Shown: piece after piece, positions 24,978-34,502 of the stretch
Layout of the letters: the number at the start of each line of letters is the position of its first letter
How positions within the stretch are numbered: the stretch's first letter is position 1
Origin: an uncultured Collinsella sp.
GTDB taxonomy: Bacteria; Actinomycetota; Coriobacteriia; Coriobacteriales; Coriobacteriaceae
Length of the DNA: 64,000 nucleotides
Direction: 5' to 3'
NCBI GenBank assembly: GCA_959019945.1
Contig: CAUEQD010000002.1
Span: forward strand, 1 to 64,000
Notes under the pieces: generated by a model
Databases searched by the model: none
Told to the model about the DNA's origin: nothing
Seen by the model: the letters and a program-made list of their open reading frames with translations, nothing else
Position numbers and translations under genes: made by a program

Positions 24978-25751
24978 ATGGGCAACTTGAACAATGGCGC
25001 GCTCGAGCGCAACGACTCACGTCGCGTGGCACTGGTCACGGGCGGCTCGCGGGGTATCGGCCGCGCCTGCGCTATCGGTCTGGCGGAGGATGGCTACGAT
25101 ATCGCCGTCGTCTATGCCGGCAGCGTCGATGCGGCGCGCGAGACGTGCGACGCCTGCGAGGCGGCTGGCGCCACGGCGCGCTCATATCAATGTGACGTGG
25201 CCGACCCCGCTGCCGTCAACGCGTGCGTGGAAGCGGTCCTCAACGACTTTGGCTCCATTTGGGCGCTCGTCAACAACGCTGGCATCACCCGCGATGGCCT
25301 GCTCATGCGCATGGGCGATGACGCCTTCGATCGCGTGCTCGATGTCAATCTTAAAGGAACGTTTAACACGACGCGCGCGCTCACCAAGACCTTTATGCGC
25401 CAGCGCGGCGGCTGCGTCGTCAACATGAGCTCGGTCGTGGGCCTGATGGGCAATGCCGGGCAAGCCAACTACGCTGCCTCCAAGGCGGGCGTGATAGGGC
25501 TTACCAAGGCGGTGGCGCGCGAGCTTGCGCCCCGCGGCGTACGAGTGAACGCGGTCGCCCCCGGGTTTGTCGAGACCGATATGACGGCAAAGCTATCGGA
25601 TAAGGTGCGTGCGGCATGCGAGGAGCAGATTCCCCTGAGGCGCATGGCGCGTCCCGAGGAAGTGGCCGGCGTGGTGCGCTTTTTGGCGAGCGACGCGGCT
25701 GCCTACATTACGGGCGAGGTCGTACGCGTCGACGGCGGAATGGCGATGTAG
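24978..25751 (+). CDS. fabG: 3-oxoacyl-ACP reductase
   Basis: 257 residues, a classical short-chain dehydrogenase that reduces 3-oxoacyl-ACP with NADPH. TGGSRGIG (21-28) binds the cofactor, NNAG (99-102) is present, and the catalytic residues are S152, Y165 and K169 (YAASK). GAAAGGA precedes ATG 24978. Position within the fab operon makes FabG the best call among many similar dehydrogenases. Confidence 0.95.
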   Translation: MGNLNNGALERNDSRRVALVTGGSRGIGRACAIGLAEDGYDIAVVYAGSVDAARETCDACEAAGATARSYQCDVADPAAVNACVEAVLNDFGSIWALVNNAGITRDGLLMRMGDDAFDRVLDVNLKGTFNTTRALTKTFMRQRGGCVVNMSSVVGLMGNAGQANYAASKAGVIGLTKAVARELAPRGVRVNAVAPGFVETDMTAKLSDKVRAACEEQIPLRRMARPEEVAGVVRFLASDAAAYITGEVVRVDGGMAM

Positions 25752-25790
25752 AAACCAGGGCCGAAGAACGGCTTGGATGAGGAGACCATG

Positions 25791-27038
25791 ATGGAACAGA
25801 GAGTTGCAATCACCGGCATCGGTGCCGTATCGCCGCTCGGCAACACGGCGCTTGCCACCTGGGCGGCCATGTGCGCCGGCACGTGCGGCATCGGCCCGAT
25901 CACGCACTTCGATACCGATGCGTTTGCCGTCAAGGTGGCGGCCGAGGTCAAGGGCTTTGACGGCAACGAGTACTTTGGCAAGCGTGATGCAAAGCATCTG
26001 GACCCCTGCGTTCAGTTTGCGATGGCGGCTTCGGACGAGGCTATGCACGATGCGGGCTTTGATGTCGAAGGCGCCATCGATCGAGAGCGCCTGGGCGTCT
26101 ACGTGGGCTCGGGTGTGGGCGGCATGCAGACACTCGTCGACAACGTCCACACGATCGCCGATCGGGGGCCTCGTCGCGCATCGCCTTACATGATCGCGAT
26201 GATGATTCCCAACATGGCTTCGGGCAACATCGCGATTCGCCATAAGGCAAAGGGCCCGACCCTGCCCGTCGTGACTGCCTGCGCGACTTCTGCCCATGCG
26301 GTGGGTGAGGCGTTCCGCGCCATCAAGCACGGCTATGCCGACGCGATCCTCGCGGGCGGCGCCGAGGCCGCAATTATCCCCGATGCCGTTGCGGGCTTTA
26401 CGTCCTGCCGCGCATTGACCACCAACCCTGATCCCGCGACGGCTTGCCGCCCGTTCGATGCAGACCGCGATGGCTTTGTGATGGGCGAGGGCGCCTGCGT
26501 GCTCGTGCTCGAGAGCATGGAACATGCGCAGGCGCGCGGTGCGCACATTTATGCCGAGGTCGTGGGCTACGGCAACACCGATGATGCCTATCACATCACG
26601 AGCCCTGATCCCGAGGCTGCCGGCATTGCCCGCGCGATATCGCTGGCGGTGACCGAGGGCGACGTCAGGCCTTCCGAGGGTCTCTACATCAATGCTCACG
26701 GCACATCGACCAAGCTCAACGATTCGTCCGAGACGGCGGGCATTAAGCGTGCGCTCGGCGAGGACGCGGCGCGCGCCGCGCACGTCTCGTCGACTAAGTC
26801 GATGACCGGCCACATGATCGGTGCCACGGGCGCCATCGAGGTCATGGCCTGCGCCATGGCGCTCGAGCAGGGCGTGGTGCCGCCGACCATTAACTACCGC
26901 ACGCCCGATCCCGCCTGCGATCTTGACTACACGCCCAATCGCGCAGTTCGCGCCGACCTTACCTGGGCGCTTTCGACCAACCTAGGCTTTGGCGGGCACA
27001 ACGCCGCCATCGCGCTGCGTAGATATACGAGGAGCTAG
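25791..27038 (+). CDS. fabF: Beta-ketoacyl-ACP synthase II
   Basis: 415 residues. It elongates acyl-ACP with malonyl-ACP. The Cys-His-His site is intact: C164 (TACATS), H303 (NAHGTST) and H341 (MTGHMIGATG). Two adjacent ATGs occur; I take the second (25791), 6 nt after GAGGAG, giving MEQRVAITGIG; a TTG start at 25773 is unlikely. The stop is 3 bases before accB. Confidence 0.96.
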   Translation: MEQRVAITGIGAVSPLGNTALATWAAMCAGTCGIGPITHFDTDAFAVKVAAEVKGFDGNEYFGKRDAKHLDPCVQFAMAASDEAMHDAGFDVEGAIDRERLGVYVGSGVGGMQTLVDNVHTIADRGPRRASPYMIAMMIPNMASGNIAIRHKAKGPTLPVVTACATSAHAVGEAFRAIKHGYADAILAGGAEAAIIPDAVAGFTSCRALTTNPDPATACRPFDADRDGFVMGEGACVLVLESMEHAQARGAHIYAEVVGYGNTDDAYHITSPDPEAAGIARAISLAVTEGDVRPSEGLYINAHGTSTKLNDSSETAGIKRALGEDAARAAHVSSTKSMTGHMIGATGAIEVMACAMALEQGVVPPTINYRTPDPACDLDYTPNRAVRADLTWALSTNLGFGGHNAAIALRRYTRS

Positions 27039-27041
27039 AGC

Positions 27042-27515
27042 ATGGATTCCAAAAGACTTGCCGAGATAGCCGATGTGATGGAGGACCGCGGCCTCACGCG
27101 CGTGCGCGTTGAGGAGCCCGATGGCACCGCGGTCGAACTCGAGCGCGCGAGCGCCGCACAGCCGGTTGCCGTGCCCATGCCCATGCCGAGCGCTATGGCC
27201 GCTCCAGTTGCAGCCCCTACAGTCGCGCCTGCCGCACCGGAGCCCGCCGCGCAGACACCTGCCGCCGCACCGGAGCCCAAGGGCACCGAGGTGACCGCTC
27301 CCATGGTCGGCGTTTTCTATGCTGCCCCGGCGCCGGGCGACGAGCCATTTGTGCACGTGGGCTCCAAGGTCAAGGCTGGCGAGACCCTTTGCATCATCGA
27401 GGCCATGAAGGTTCTCAACGAGGTGACGGCAGAGGCGGATGGCGAGGTGCTCGAGATCTGCGTGGCCGACGGCGACCTCGTGGAGTTCGGCAGCTGCCTC
27501 ATGAGGATCGGATAG
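27042..27515 (+). CDS. accB: Biotin carboxyl carrier protein of acetyl-CoA carboxylase
   Basis: 157 residues: an N-terminal helical region, an Ala/Pro-rich linker (about 38-80) and a C-terminal biotinyl domain with the EAMKVLNEV motif. K123 would be biotinylated by the divergently encoded BirA. It swings carboxybiotin between AccC and the AccD/AccA carboxyltransferase. Confidence 0.96.
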   Translation: MDSKRLAEIADVMEDRGLTRVRVEEPDGTAVELERASAAQPVAVPMPMPSAMAAPVAAPTVAPAAPEPAAQTPAAAPEPKGTEVTAPMVGVFYAAPAPGDEPFVHVGSKVKAGETLCIIEAMKVLNEVTAEADGEVLEICVADGDLVEFGSCLMRIG

Positions 27516-27524
27516 GTGATATCC

Positions 27525-27947
27525 ATGAACAAAGAAGAGCTTAAAGAACTGTTGCCGCATCGCGAGCCGATGCTTTTGCTCGACGAAGCCGAGCTGGTGG
27601 GCGACGAGGCCCACGGCAAGATCACGATTACGGGCGACGAGTACTTTTTGCAGGGGCATTTTCCGGGAAACCCGGTCGTCCCCGGTGTGATTCAGTGCGA
27701 GATGCTCGCCCAGAACTGCTGCGTGCTGCTGATGGGCGATGAGGAGACGCGCGGCGCGACGCCGTTCTATACGAGCCTCGATAAGGTGCGCTTTAAGCGT
27801 CCGGTGCGCCCGGGCGACACGGTTGATCTGGTGTGCACCATCACGCGTGCGCGCGGGCCGTTCCGCTTTGCGACGGGTACTGCGAGCGTCAACGGTGAGG
27901 TTTGCTGCCGCGCCGATATGTCTTTTGCACTCATGCACGAAAGTTAA
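27525..27947 (+). CDS. fabZ: 3-hydroxyacyl-ACP dehydratase
   Basis: 140 residues, hot-dog fold. It dehydrates 3-hydroxyacyl-ACP to the trans-2-enoyl form used by FabK. The catalytic H45 is in LQGHFPGNPVVPGV and E59 in QCEMLAQ. I use ATG 27525; the GTG at 27516 abuts the accB stop and overlaps the AGGTG ribosome site. The gene is embedded between accB and accC. Confidence 0.95.
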   Translation: MNKEELKELLPHREPMLLLDEAELVGDEAHGKITITGDEYFLQGHFPGNPVVPGVIQCEMLAQNCCVLLMGDEETRGATPFYTSLDKVRFKRPVRPGDTVDLVCTITRARGPFRFATGTASVNGEVCCRADMSFALMHES

Positions 27948-27957
27948 GGAAGGCTTC

Positions 27958-29295
27958 ATGTTCGACAAAGTGCTCATCGCCAATCGCGGCGAAGTCGCGG
28001 TCCGTGTTATCCGCGCGTGCCGCGATATGGGCATCAACACCGTCGCCGTTTATTCCACGGCCGATGCGGACGCGCTGCACGTGCAACTTGCCGACGAGGC
28101 ATATTGCATCGGCGGCCCGCGTCTTGCCGAGAGCTACCTCAACGACGATGCCGTGCTCACCTGTGCCGTAAAGTCGGGAGCTAAGGCAATTCATCCCGGC
28201 TATGGCTTTTTTTCCGAGAAGGCGAGCTTCGTGCGCGACTGCGACAAGTATGGCCTGGCGTTTGTCGGTCCCTCGGCCGAGGTCATCGACAGCATGGGCG
28301 ACAAAGATGCCGCACGTCGAACGGCTGCCGCCGCGGGCGTGCCCATCGTACCGGGTTGCGATTTGCTCAAAAGTCCCGAGGAGGCGACGGCCGAGGCCGA
28401 GCGCATCGGCTGCCCCGTGCTTATTAAGGCGCGTGCCGGCGGTGGCGGTCGCGGCATTCGCAAGGTCGAGCGCGTGGAAGATGCGGCAAAGGCGTTCATC
28501 GAGGCGCGTGCCGAGGGCGAGGCCGTTTTTGGCGACGGCGAGTGCTACATGGAGAAGTTCGTCGCGCCGGCGCACCACGTTGAGGTGCAGATTATGGCCG
28601 ATAAGCAGGGCCATGTGTTTTCGCTTGGCGAGCGCGAGTGCTCGGTGCAGCGTCGCAACCAAAAGCTGATCGAGGAGAGCCCCGCGCCGTGCCTCGACGG
28701 ACACGACGACATTCGTGCTCGCATGCACAAGGCGGCACGTGACCTGGCTCGTGCCGTCGGCTACGAAGGAGCCGGTACCATCGAGTTCCTGTATTCGGAC
28801 GACGGCAATTTCTACTTTATGGAAATGAACACGCGCTTGCAGGTGGAGCATCCGGTTACGGAGTTTGTGACCGATACCGACTTGGTCAAGTGGCAGCTGC
28901 GCGTGGCAGCCGGCCAGCCTCTGCCCTTTGAGCAAGAGGACATGCCGGTCCACAACCACGCCATGGAGTGCCGCATCAATGCCGAAACGCCAGACTTTCT
29001 GCCGTCATGCGGAACGGTCACCGCGTTGCGTGTGCCGGGTGGTCCGCGCGTGCGCTGGGATTCTGCCATGTTTACCGGTGCGAACGTTCCGCCGTACTAC
29101 GACTCCATGCTCGGCAAGCTCATCGTGTGTGCGCCCACGCGTGACGGCGCCATTCGCAAGATGCGCTCGGCTTTGGGCGAGCTCGTGATTGAGGGCGTGA
29201 GCGAAAACAGCGAGCTTCAGCTCGACGTGCTGGCAAACGACGAGTTCTTGTCGGGCATGTATCACACCGATCTGATGGGGCATCATCTATGCTGA
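27958..29295 (+). CDS. accC: Biotin carboxylase subunit of acetyl-CoA carboxylase
   Basis: 445 residues of the ATP-grasp family. It carboxylates biotin on AccB using ATP and bicarbonate. The N-terminal KVLIANRGEVAVRVIRAC, the glycine-rich ARAGGGGRGIRKV loop, and EMNTRLQVEHPVTE near the active site are all intact. ATG 27958 follows AAGGAAGG. The end overlaps the start of accDA by 7 bp. Confidence 0.97.
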   Translation: MFDKVLIANRGEVAVRVIRACRDMGINTVAVYSTADADALHVQLADEAYCIGGPRLAESYLNDDAVLTCAVKSGAKAIHPGYGFFSEKASFVRDCDKYGLAFVGPSAEVIDSMGDKDAARRTAAAAGVPIVPGCDLLKSPEEATAEAERIGCPVLIKARAGGGGRGIRKVERVEDAAKAFIEARAEGEAVFGDGECYMEKFVAPAHHVEVQIMADKQGHVFSLGERECSVQRRNQKLIEESPAPCLDGHDDIRARMHKAARDLARAVGYEGAGTIEFLYSDDGNFYFMEMNTRLQVEHPVTEFVTDTDLVKWQLRVAAGQPLPFEQEDMPVHNHAMECRINAETPDFLPSCGTVTALRVPGGPRVRWDSAMFTGANVPPYYDSMLGKLIVCAPTRDGAIRKMRSALGELVIEGVSENSELQLDVLANDEFLSGMYHTDLMGHHLC

Positions 29296-31013
29296 TGAAT
29301 AGAAAAGCGAAGACGGTCAATGTCCTTGAGGGGCCGATAACCGAGTCGTGCGCCGAGTTTCCCGCGCGTCACGTGTTTATCAAGTGCCCGGAGTGCCGCC
29401 GCGTGATCGATGAGGCGCGCCTGCACGACAACCTCGAGGTCTGTCCTCGTTGCGGCAAACACTTTCGCGTGAGCGGGCGCGACCGCATGCGCATGACGAT
29501 TGACGAGGGCACGTTTGAGGAATGGGATGCCAGTCTGGTGCCGGAGGACTTCCTTTCGTTTCCCGGCTATGCCGATAAGCTTAAGGCCGCTGGTGAGCGC
29601 TCAGGCGAGCACGATGCCGTCGTGTGCGGCAGGGGCAAGGTCTGCGGCTGCGATACCGCGGTCTTCTTTATGGACGCCAGCTTTATGATGGGCTCGATGG
29701 GCTCCGTGGTGGGCGAGAAGATCTGTCGCGTCTTTGAGCGCGCGGCCGAGCTGGGGCTGCCGGTTGTTGGCTTTACCGTGTCGGGCGGCGCCCGCATGCA
29801 AGAGGGCGTGACTTCGCTCATGCAGATGGCCAAGATCTCTGCAGCCGTTAGGCGGCATAGCGAGGCAGGCGGTCTGTACATCACGGTGCTCACCGATCCC
29901 ACGACCGGCGGCGTGACTGCGAGCTTTGCCATGGAGGGCGACATCATCTTGGCCGAGCCCGATGCCCTGACGGCGTTTGCCGGCCCGCGCGTGATCGAGC
30001 AGAACATGCACAAGCGCCTGCCCAAGGGATTCCAGCGCTCCGAGTTTTTGCTGGAGCACGGCTTTTGCGATGCGGTCGTTCCGCGTGGCGAGATCGCGCT
30101 TGCGGTGGGCGAGCTGCTGGCGTTGCACGAGGGGCACGCGCCTGGCCTGGGCGCGCCGCACGAGATCGTGCATACGGGTCGCCGCGGCAAAAAGCTGGGA
30201 CATCTGTTTAAGCGCACGCCCGCACCAAAGACGGCGCTCGAGATTGTCAAGCAGACCCGCTCGGCAGACCGTGCCACGGCGGGCGAGATGATCTTGCTGG
30301 GGCTGGATGGATTTGTGGAGCTGCATGGCGACCGTTATTTTGGCGACGATGCCGCCGTGGTGGGTGGTATTGGCTGGAAAGACGGACGCCCCGTGACGGT
30401 TATCGCCATCGAGCGCGGCACCACGACTAAGGAGCGCATGCGCCGCAACTTTGGCATGGCGCATCCCGAGGGCTACCGCAAGGCGCGCCGCCTGATGCGA
30501 CAGGCCGAGAAGTTTGGACGACCGGTCTTGTGCCTGGTCGATACCTCGGGCGCGTTTTGCGGCATCGGTGCCGAGGAACGCGGCCAGGGCGAGGCGATCG
30601 CCCAGAACCTTATGGAGATGAGCGGCCTTAAGACACCGATCGTTTCCGTGGTAACGGGCGAGGGCGGTTCCGGCGGCGCGTTGGCGCTGTCTGTTGCCGA
30701 CCGCATCCTGATGCTTTCGAGCTCGGCATATTCGGTCGTGAGTCCCGAGGCGTGCGCGTCGATTCTGTGGAAGGACACCGAGCGTGCGGATGAGGCCGCC
30801 GAGGCACTGAAACTCACGGCCCCCGATCTGCTGGCGCTTGGCATTATCGACGGCATCGTCGACGATAACGGGCTGTCTCACGAAGAAATCGCCAGCGCTG
30901 TCATGTCTTCGGCATTTGCTGCTTTCGATACGCTTGAGCGACTTGACGACACGACGCTCACAAACCTCCGCTACGAAAAGTACCGCGCAATCGGCCGCTA
31001 TCGCATTGTGTGA
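29289..31013 (+). CDS. accDA: Acetyl-CoA carboxylase carboxyltransferase, fused beta and alpha subunits
   Basis: 574 residues joining AccD and AccA in one chain, which together transfer the carboxyl group to acetyl-CoA. The AccD half (to about 285) has the zinc ribbon C33, C36, C52, C55 and the oxyanion-type SGGARMQEG and TTGGVTASFAM. The AccA half (from about 305) shows FVELHGDRYFGDDAA, VDTSGAFCGIGAEERGQGEA and GEGGSGGALAL. In E. coli these are two separate genes. It ends the lipid-synthesis part of the operon; a PTS gene follows after 17 bp. Confidence 0.95.
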   Translation: MLMNRKAKTVNVLEGPITESCAEFPARHVFIKCPECRRVIDEARLHDNLEVCPRCGKHFRVSGRDRMRMTIDEGTFEEWDASLVPEDFLSFPGYADKLKAAGERSGEHDAVVCGRGKVCGCDTAVFFMDASFMMGSMGSVVGEKICRVFERAAELGLPVVGFTVSGGARMQEGVTSLMQMAKISAAVRRHSEAGGLYITVLTDPTTGGVTASFAMEGDIILAEPDALTAFAGPRVIEQNMHKRLPKGFQRSEFLLEHGFCDAVVPRGEIALAVGELLALHEGHAPGLGAPHEIVHTGRRGKKLGHLFKRTPAPKTALEIVKQTRSADRATAGEMILLGLDGFVELHGDRYFGDDAAVVGGIGWKDGRPVTVIAIERGTTTKERMRRNFGMAHPEGYRKARRLMRQAEKFGRPVLCLVDTSGAFCGIGAEERGQGEAIAQNLMEMSGLKTPIVSVVTGEGGSGGALALSVADRILMLSSSAYSVVSPEACASILWKDTERADEAAEALKLTAPDLLALGIIDGIVDDNGLSHEEIASAVMSSAFAAFDTLERLDDTTLTNLRYEKYRAIGRYRIV

Positions 31014-31030
31014 CAAAGGGGTAGCCCTGC

Positions 31031-32266
31031 ATGTCACATAGGGAAAGGGTTCCTGTGTCACTAGTTTTTCAATCTGCCTTGGCGACGGTAAAAGCAAACG
31101 CCATGGCCGTGGTGGACTATCTGTCCAAAAGCATGATGTTGGCGTTGCCGTTTATTGTCTGCGCGGCGTTGTTCCGTACCGTCGCCGTCATTATGGGCGA
31201 AGGGATGCTGGGCCTGTGGTCTGCCGATTCCGAAATCTATCGGCTGTTCTACAGCTGGCTCTATAACGCCGGTTACTACTTTCTTCCCATCTATCTTGGT
31301 TGGTCCGCTGCCCGCCAGCTCGGTTGCTCGGAACAGCTGGGCATGATGCTGGGTGGCATCCTTGTTGCCCCCGATCTGCTCAAGCTTGTCGATGCCGCGT
31401 CGACGACGGGGGCATCGATGACTTCCGTGTACGGTCTGTTCCCCGCACCGGTCAACGATTACACGACGACTGTTATCCCGGTTCTCATTTCGGTTCCTGT
31501 GCTCTGGCAGGTGGAGCGTTTCTTTAAGCGCGTGATCCCCCAGGCCGTGGCGTTCTCGTTCGTTCCGTTTGCGACGATGCTCGTTATGGTTCCGGTGTCC
31601 CTGTGTATCACGGCGCCGGCGGGCAGCTATCTGGGCATGCTGTTGGGACAGCTCATGTTTATGCTCGGCAACTCGGGCGGTATCGTGTCGCTGCTCACGC
31701 TCATGGGGCTTGCCGCGGGCTGGGAGTTTCTTAAGATTGCGGGCGTCAGCAACGTTGTCCTGTCGCTCGCGTATGCGCAGTTTATGAGTGTGGGAACGGA
31801 CTCGTGCATCCTTATCGCCGCGACGATGGCGACGTTTGCTGTCTGGGGCATGCCCTTTGGCGCATCTCTTCGCGTTACGGATAAGGACGAAAAAGCGCTT
31901 ATGCTGGGCTATTCAATCTCGGGCGTGCTTGGCGGCGTGAGCGAGCCGGCGCTGTACGGCTGCGGCTTTAAATACGGCAGGTGCCTCACGTGCATGGCCA
32001 TTGGTGGCGCCGTCGGAGGACTTGTTGCGGCTGTGGGGCACGTTACGGCCTATACCATCGGCATGACGAACGTTCTCATGGTCATCGGCTTTGCTACGGG
32101 CGGTGTATCGAATCTGCTGTGGTGCTGTGCTGCTGGCGGTGTGGCATTTGCGGTGTCTGCGGCGCTGAGCTACTGCTTTGGTGTGGTGACGATGAAGGAG
32201 CAGGCGATGGAGAACGGAGCCAATTCGCCCGAAACCTCAAAGAACGTGGCCGAAGCAAGCGCGTAA
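31031..32266 (+). CDS. PTS EIIC-type sugar permease (lone EIIC)
   Basis: 411 residues with about ten hydrophobic segments. The diagnostic GVSEPALYG motif near 300 matches the GxxEPAxxG substrate-loop signature of glucose/beta-glucoside superfamily EIIC domains. No EIIB (phospho-Cys) or EIIA (phospho-His) domain is fused, so it needs partners encoded elsewhere, or acts as a facilitator. The sugar cannot be read. The start could be ATG 31031 or the in-frame GTG 31055 with GAAAGGG before it. It may be co-transcribed with accDA, and a terminator follows it. Confidence 0.82.
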   Translation: MSHRERVPVSLVFQSALATVKANAMAVVDYLSKSMMLALPFIVCAALFRTVAVIMGEGMLGLWSADSEIYRLFYSWLYNAGYYFLPIYLGWSAARQLGCSEQLGMMLGGILVAPDLLKLVDAASTTGASMTSVYGLFPAPVNDYTTTVIPVLISVPVLWQVERFFKRVIPQAVAFSFVPFATMLVMVPVSLCITAPAGSYLGMLLGQLMFMLGNSGGIVSLLTLMGLAAGWEFLKIAGVSNVVLSLAYAQFMSVGTDSCILIAATMATFAVWGMPFGASLRVTDKDEKALMLGYSISGVLGGVSEPALYGCGFKYGRCLTCMAIGGAVGGLVAAVGHVTAYTIGMTNVLMVIGFATGGVSNLLWCCAAGGVAFAVSAALSYCFGVVTMKEQAMENGANSPETSKNVAEASA

Positions 32267-32305
32267 ATCAACGCGATAAAGGGACAGTCCCGCGCTTCGC
32301 ATTTC

Positions 32306-32339
32306 AAGGTCGCAGCCCCTGTGGGTTGCGGCCTTTTTT
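32306..32339 (+). terminator. Intrinsic terminator after the PTS gene
   Basis: AAGGTCGCAGCCC/GGGTTGCGGCCTT stem with a T-tract; the end of the fab operon read-through. Confidence 0.88.
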
Positions 32340-32401
32340 GTATCTGGAGGACAAAGTGGCTACACTACAATCCGTTTGAGCAATAGATATATAAGTAGGA
32401 C

Positions 32402-33571
32402 GTGGGGCTGATAAAGATGGTCGAGTGGATTGTTGAGCGTGCGCAGGGTGATCGTGCGCGCGTGGGCACGCTGACGGGCATCGTGTGTATTGTCGCCAAT
32501 GTGGCGCTTTGTGCTGCAAAGGGCGCCATCGGCGTGGTGTCGGGGTCGGTCTCTATCGTGGCGGACGCCATGAACAACCTGTCCGATGCCAGCTCGAACA
32601 TCGTGAGCGTGCTGGGCTTTAAACTGGCGAGCAGGCCGGCCGACCCCGAGCACCCCTACGGTCACGGTCGCTACGAGTATCTCTCGGGTCTGGTCGTGGC
32701 GGCGCTCGTGCTGCTCATTGGCCTTGAGCTGGTGAAGTCCTCGTTTGAGCGCATCGTCCACCCCGAGCCCGTTGAGTTCTCGCTTGCCCTGGTGGCGGTT
32801 CTGGTGCTGTCGATGGTCGTTAAGCTGTGGATGGCGGCGCTCAACCAAAAGCTCGGCGATCGCATTGAGTCCGAGACACTGCATGCGACCGCGCAGGATT
32901 CCAAGAACGATGTCCTTGCCACAGGCGCCGTGCTGGCATGTGCGATTGTTTCGCAGGTGACGCACATCAATCTTGACGCATGGGTTGGCCTTGCCGTTGG
33001 CGCCTATATTGGCTGGAGCGGCCTTGAACTTATTCAAGATACGGTGAGCCCGCTTTTGGGCCAGTCGCCCGATCCTAAGCTGGTCAAGCACATTCGAGAC
33101 AAGATCATGAGCTATCCCGGCGTTTTGGGCGTTCACGATTTGATGGTTCACGACTACGGCCCGGGCAGGAAGTTTGCAAGTGCGCACGCCGAGATGGCGG
33201 CCGAGGCCAGCCCGCTGGAAAGCCACGACACGCTCGATAACATCGAGCAGTCGTTTAGGGTCGAAGACGGCATGATTGTCACGCTCCATTACGACCCCAT
33301 CGTGACCGACGACCCTAAGGTGGCGAGCATGCGCCTGCGCATCAACGCTATGGCTCAAGAGATCGATAGCCGCCTCTCGATTCATGACCTACGCTGTGTG
33401 CCGGGCCCTACGCACACCAATGTGATTTTTGACTGCGTGCGACCCTCGGATATGGGCATGGACGCCGAGGACCTGAAGCACACGTTGGCCCAGAGGGTCG
33501 AATCGGAATACCCCAAGTCGATTGCCAAGATTACGATCGACGAAGACTACGTAGGGCATACCCACGAGTAG
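32402..33571 (+). CDS. Cation diffusion facilitator family metal exporter
   Basis: 389 residues. CDF proteins export Zn, Mn, Fe or similar divalent cations in exchange for protons. An N-terminal membrane domain of about six helices contains the expected acidic/His sites (ADAMNNLSDASSN in helix 2 and DSKNDVLAT in helix 5) and the conserved HPYGHGRYEYLS loop; the C-terminal ~180 residues form the cytoplasmic ferredoxin-like domain with an additional region. The start is uncertain: GTG 32402 or ATG 32417. A -10-like TACAAT (32366-32371) lies upstream. The metal is not predictable. Confidence 0.93.
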   Translation: MGLIKMVEWIVERAQGDRARVGTLTGIVCIVANVALCAAKGAIGVVSGSVSIVADAMNNLSDASSNIVSVLGFKLASRPADPEHPYGHGRYEYLSGLVVAALVLLIGLELVKSSFERIVHPEPVEFSLALVAVLVLSMVVKLWMAALNQKLGDRIESETLHATAQDSKNDVLATGAVLACAIVSQVTHINLDAWVGLAVGAYIGWSGLELIQDTVSPLLGQSPDPKLVKHIRDKIMSYPGVLGVHDLMVHDYGPGRKFASAHAEMAAEASPLESHDTLDNIEQSFRVEDGMIVTLHYDPIVTDDPKVASMRLRINAMAQEIDSRLSIHDLRCVPGPTHTNVIFDCVRPSDMGMDAEDLKHTLAQRVESEYPKSIAKITIDEDYVGHTHE

Positions 33572-33610
33572 GGCTGTGCCGGCAAAGCAAGTTATACAGA
33601 AGGGGAGAGC

Positions 33611-34237
33611 ATGAAGCGCCTATACCTACTCCGCCACGGCCAGACGGAATTCAACGTCAAAAAGCTGGTCCAGGGCCGCTGCGATTCACCGTTGACCGAC
33701 CTGGGCCGCAAACAAGCGGGAATGGCAGCCGCATGGCTCAAGGCCCACGGCGTCGTCCCCGACAAAGTGGTCTCATCACCCTTAGGCCGAGCCATGGACA
33801 CGGCAAGTCTCGTCGCATGCGAGCTCCTCGGCCCGGACGCAGCAGTCGAGTCCTGCGAAGGCATCATCGAGCGCTGCTACGGCACCTTCGAAGAAGGCCC
33901 CCACGACGCTCTGCCCACCGACGTCTGGGAACCCGGCGAGGACTTGGTCCCTTACGGAGGAGAAGGAAGCCAGGCACTGCAAGAGCGCATGGTAGACACC
34001 CTCACCAATCTCATGAGCGCCGAGGGCATCGAAACCCTCCTAGCAGTAAGCCACGGCAGCGCCAGCCGCCAATTCATCAAGGCTGCAGCCCCAGAGGGCT
34101 TCGAGCTCCCAACAAAACTCCCCAACTGCGCCATCATGATCTTCGATTTCGACGAGGAAAAGCCACAAGCAGAAGGCGAGCCTCATCAATGTAAGTTCAC
34201 CCTCCAGCAAATAGTGGACCCCCAACAAAGTAATTAG
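33611..34237 (+). CDS. Histidine phosphatase family protein (phosphoglycerate mutase-like)
   Basis: 208 residues. The RHG motif with the phospho-accepting H9 (LRHGQTEFN), the second histidine H148 (AVSHGSAS) and an intervening acidic residue mark a functional branch-2 histidine phosphatase, acting on small phosphorylated metabolites rather than clearly on phosphoglycerate. GGGGAGA precedes ATG 33611. Its codon use is A/C-rich, similar to the aminotransferase 3' end at 3596-3961 and unlike the CDF gene next door. Confidence 0.9.
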   Translation: MKRLYLLRHGQTEFNVKKLVQGRCDSPLTDLGRKQAGMAAAWLKAHGVVPDKVVSSPLGRAMDTASLVACELLGPDAAVESCEGIIERCYGTFEEGPHDALPTDVWEPGEDLVPYGGEGSQALQERMVDTLTNLMSAEGIETLLAVSHGSASRQFIKAAAPEGFELPTKLPNCAIMIFDFDEEKPQAEGEPHQCKFTLQQIVDPQQSN

Positions 34238-34287
34238 CTGAGCGAGCAGAGTTAAGCAGACATCAACGTGTTGTCTCCCGAGCTTGG

Positions 34288-34412
34288 CAGAGGGGCGGCG
34301 AAATATATTAAGTTTGTCGCGAGTTCCGCACGCAAAGGAAAGCACTTAATGTGCTTTCCGTCTTGCGCAGGACTGTAGAGCAGCAAACTTAATATATTTC
34401 GCCGCCCCTCTG
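34288..34412. repeat. Large hairpin element 3 (29-bp perfect arms, conserved core)
   Basis: Arms at 34288-34316 and 34384-34412 are perfect reverse complements, and the pairing resumes after one mismatch (34282-34286 with 34414-34418). The 67-nt core (34317-34383) has the same ends as element 2, and its inner stem GGAAAGCAC/GTGCTTTCC differs from element 2 by a compensating pair change. It lies upstream of the rplC promoter. Confidence 0.92.
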
Positions 34413-34471
34413 ACAAGCCCAGGCGACTCCACGCACTTTACCTGCGTAAACAATGTGAGTGAAATATGAAT

Positions 34472-34502
34472 CTCGATGGATACGCCCGCAGCCGTGTATA
34501 CT
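34472..34502 (+). promoter_or_regulatory. Predicted promoter for rplC-rplD-rplW with shared GGAYACGCCCG motif
   Basis: TATACT (34497-34502) is a good -10; the best -35 is TCGATG with an 18-bp spacer. The segment 34478-34501 closely matches 36343-36366 upstream of rplB, with only a few differences over 24 positions. Confidence 0.55.
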
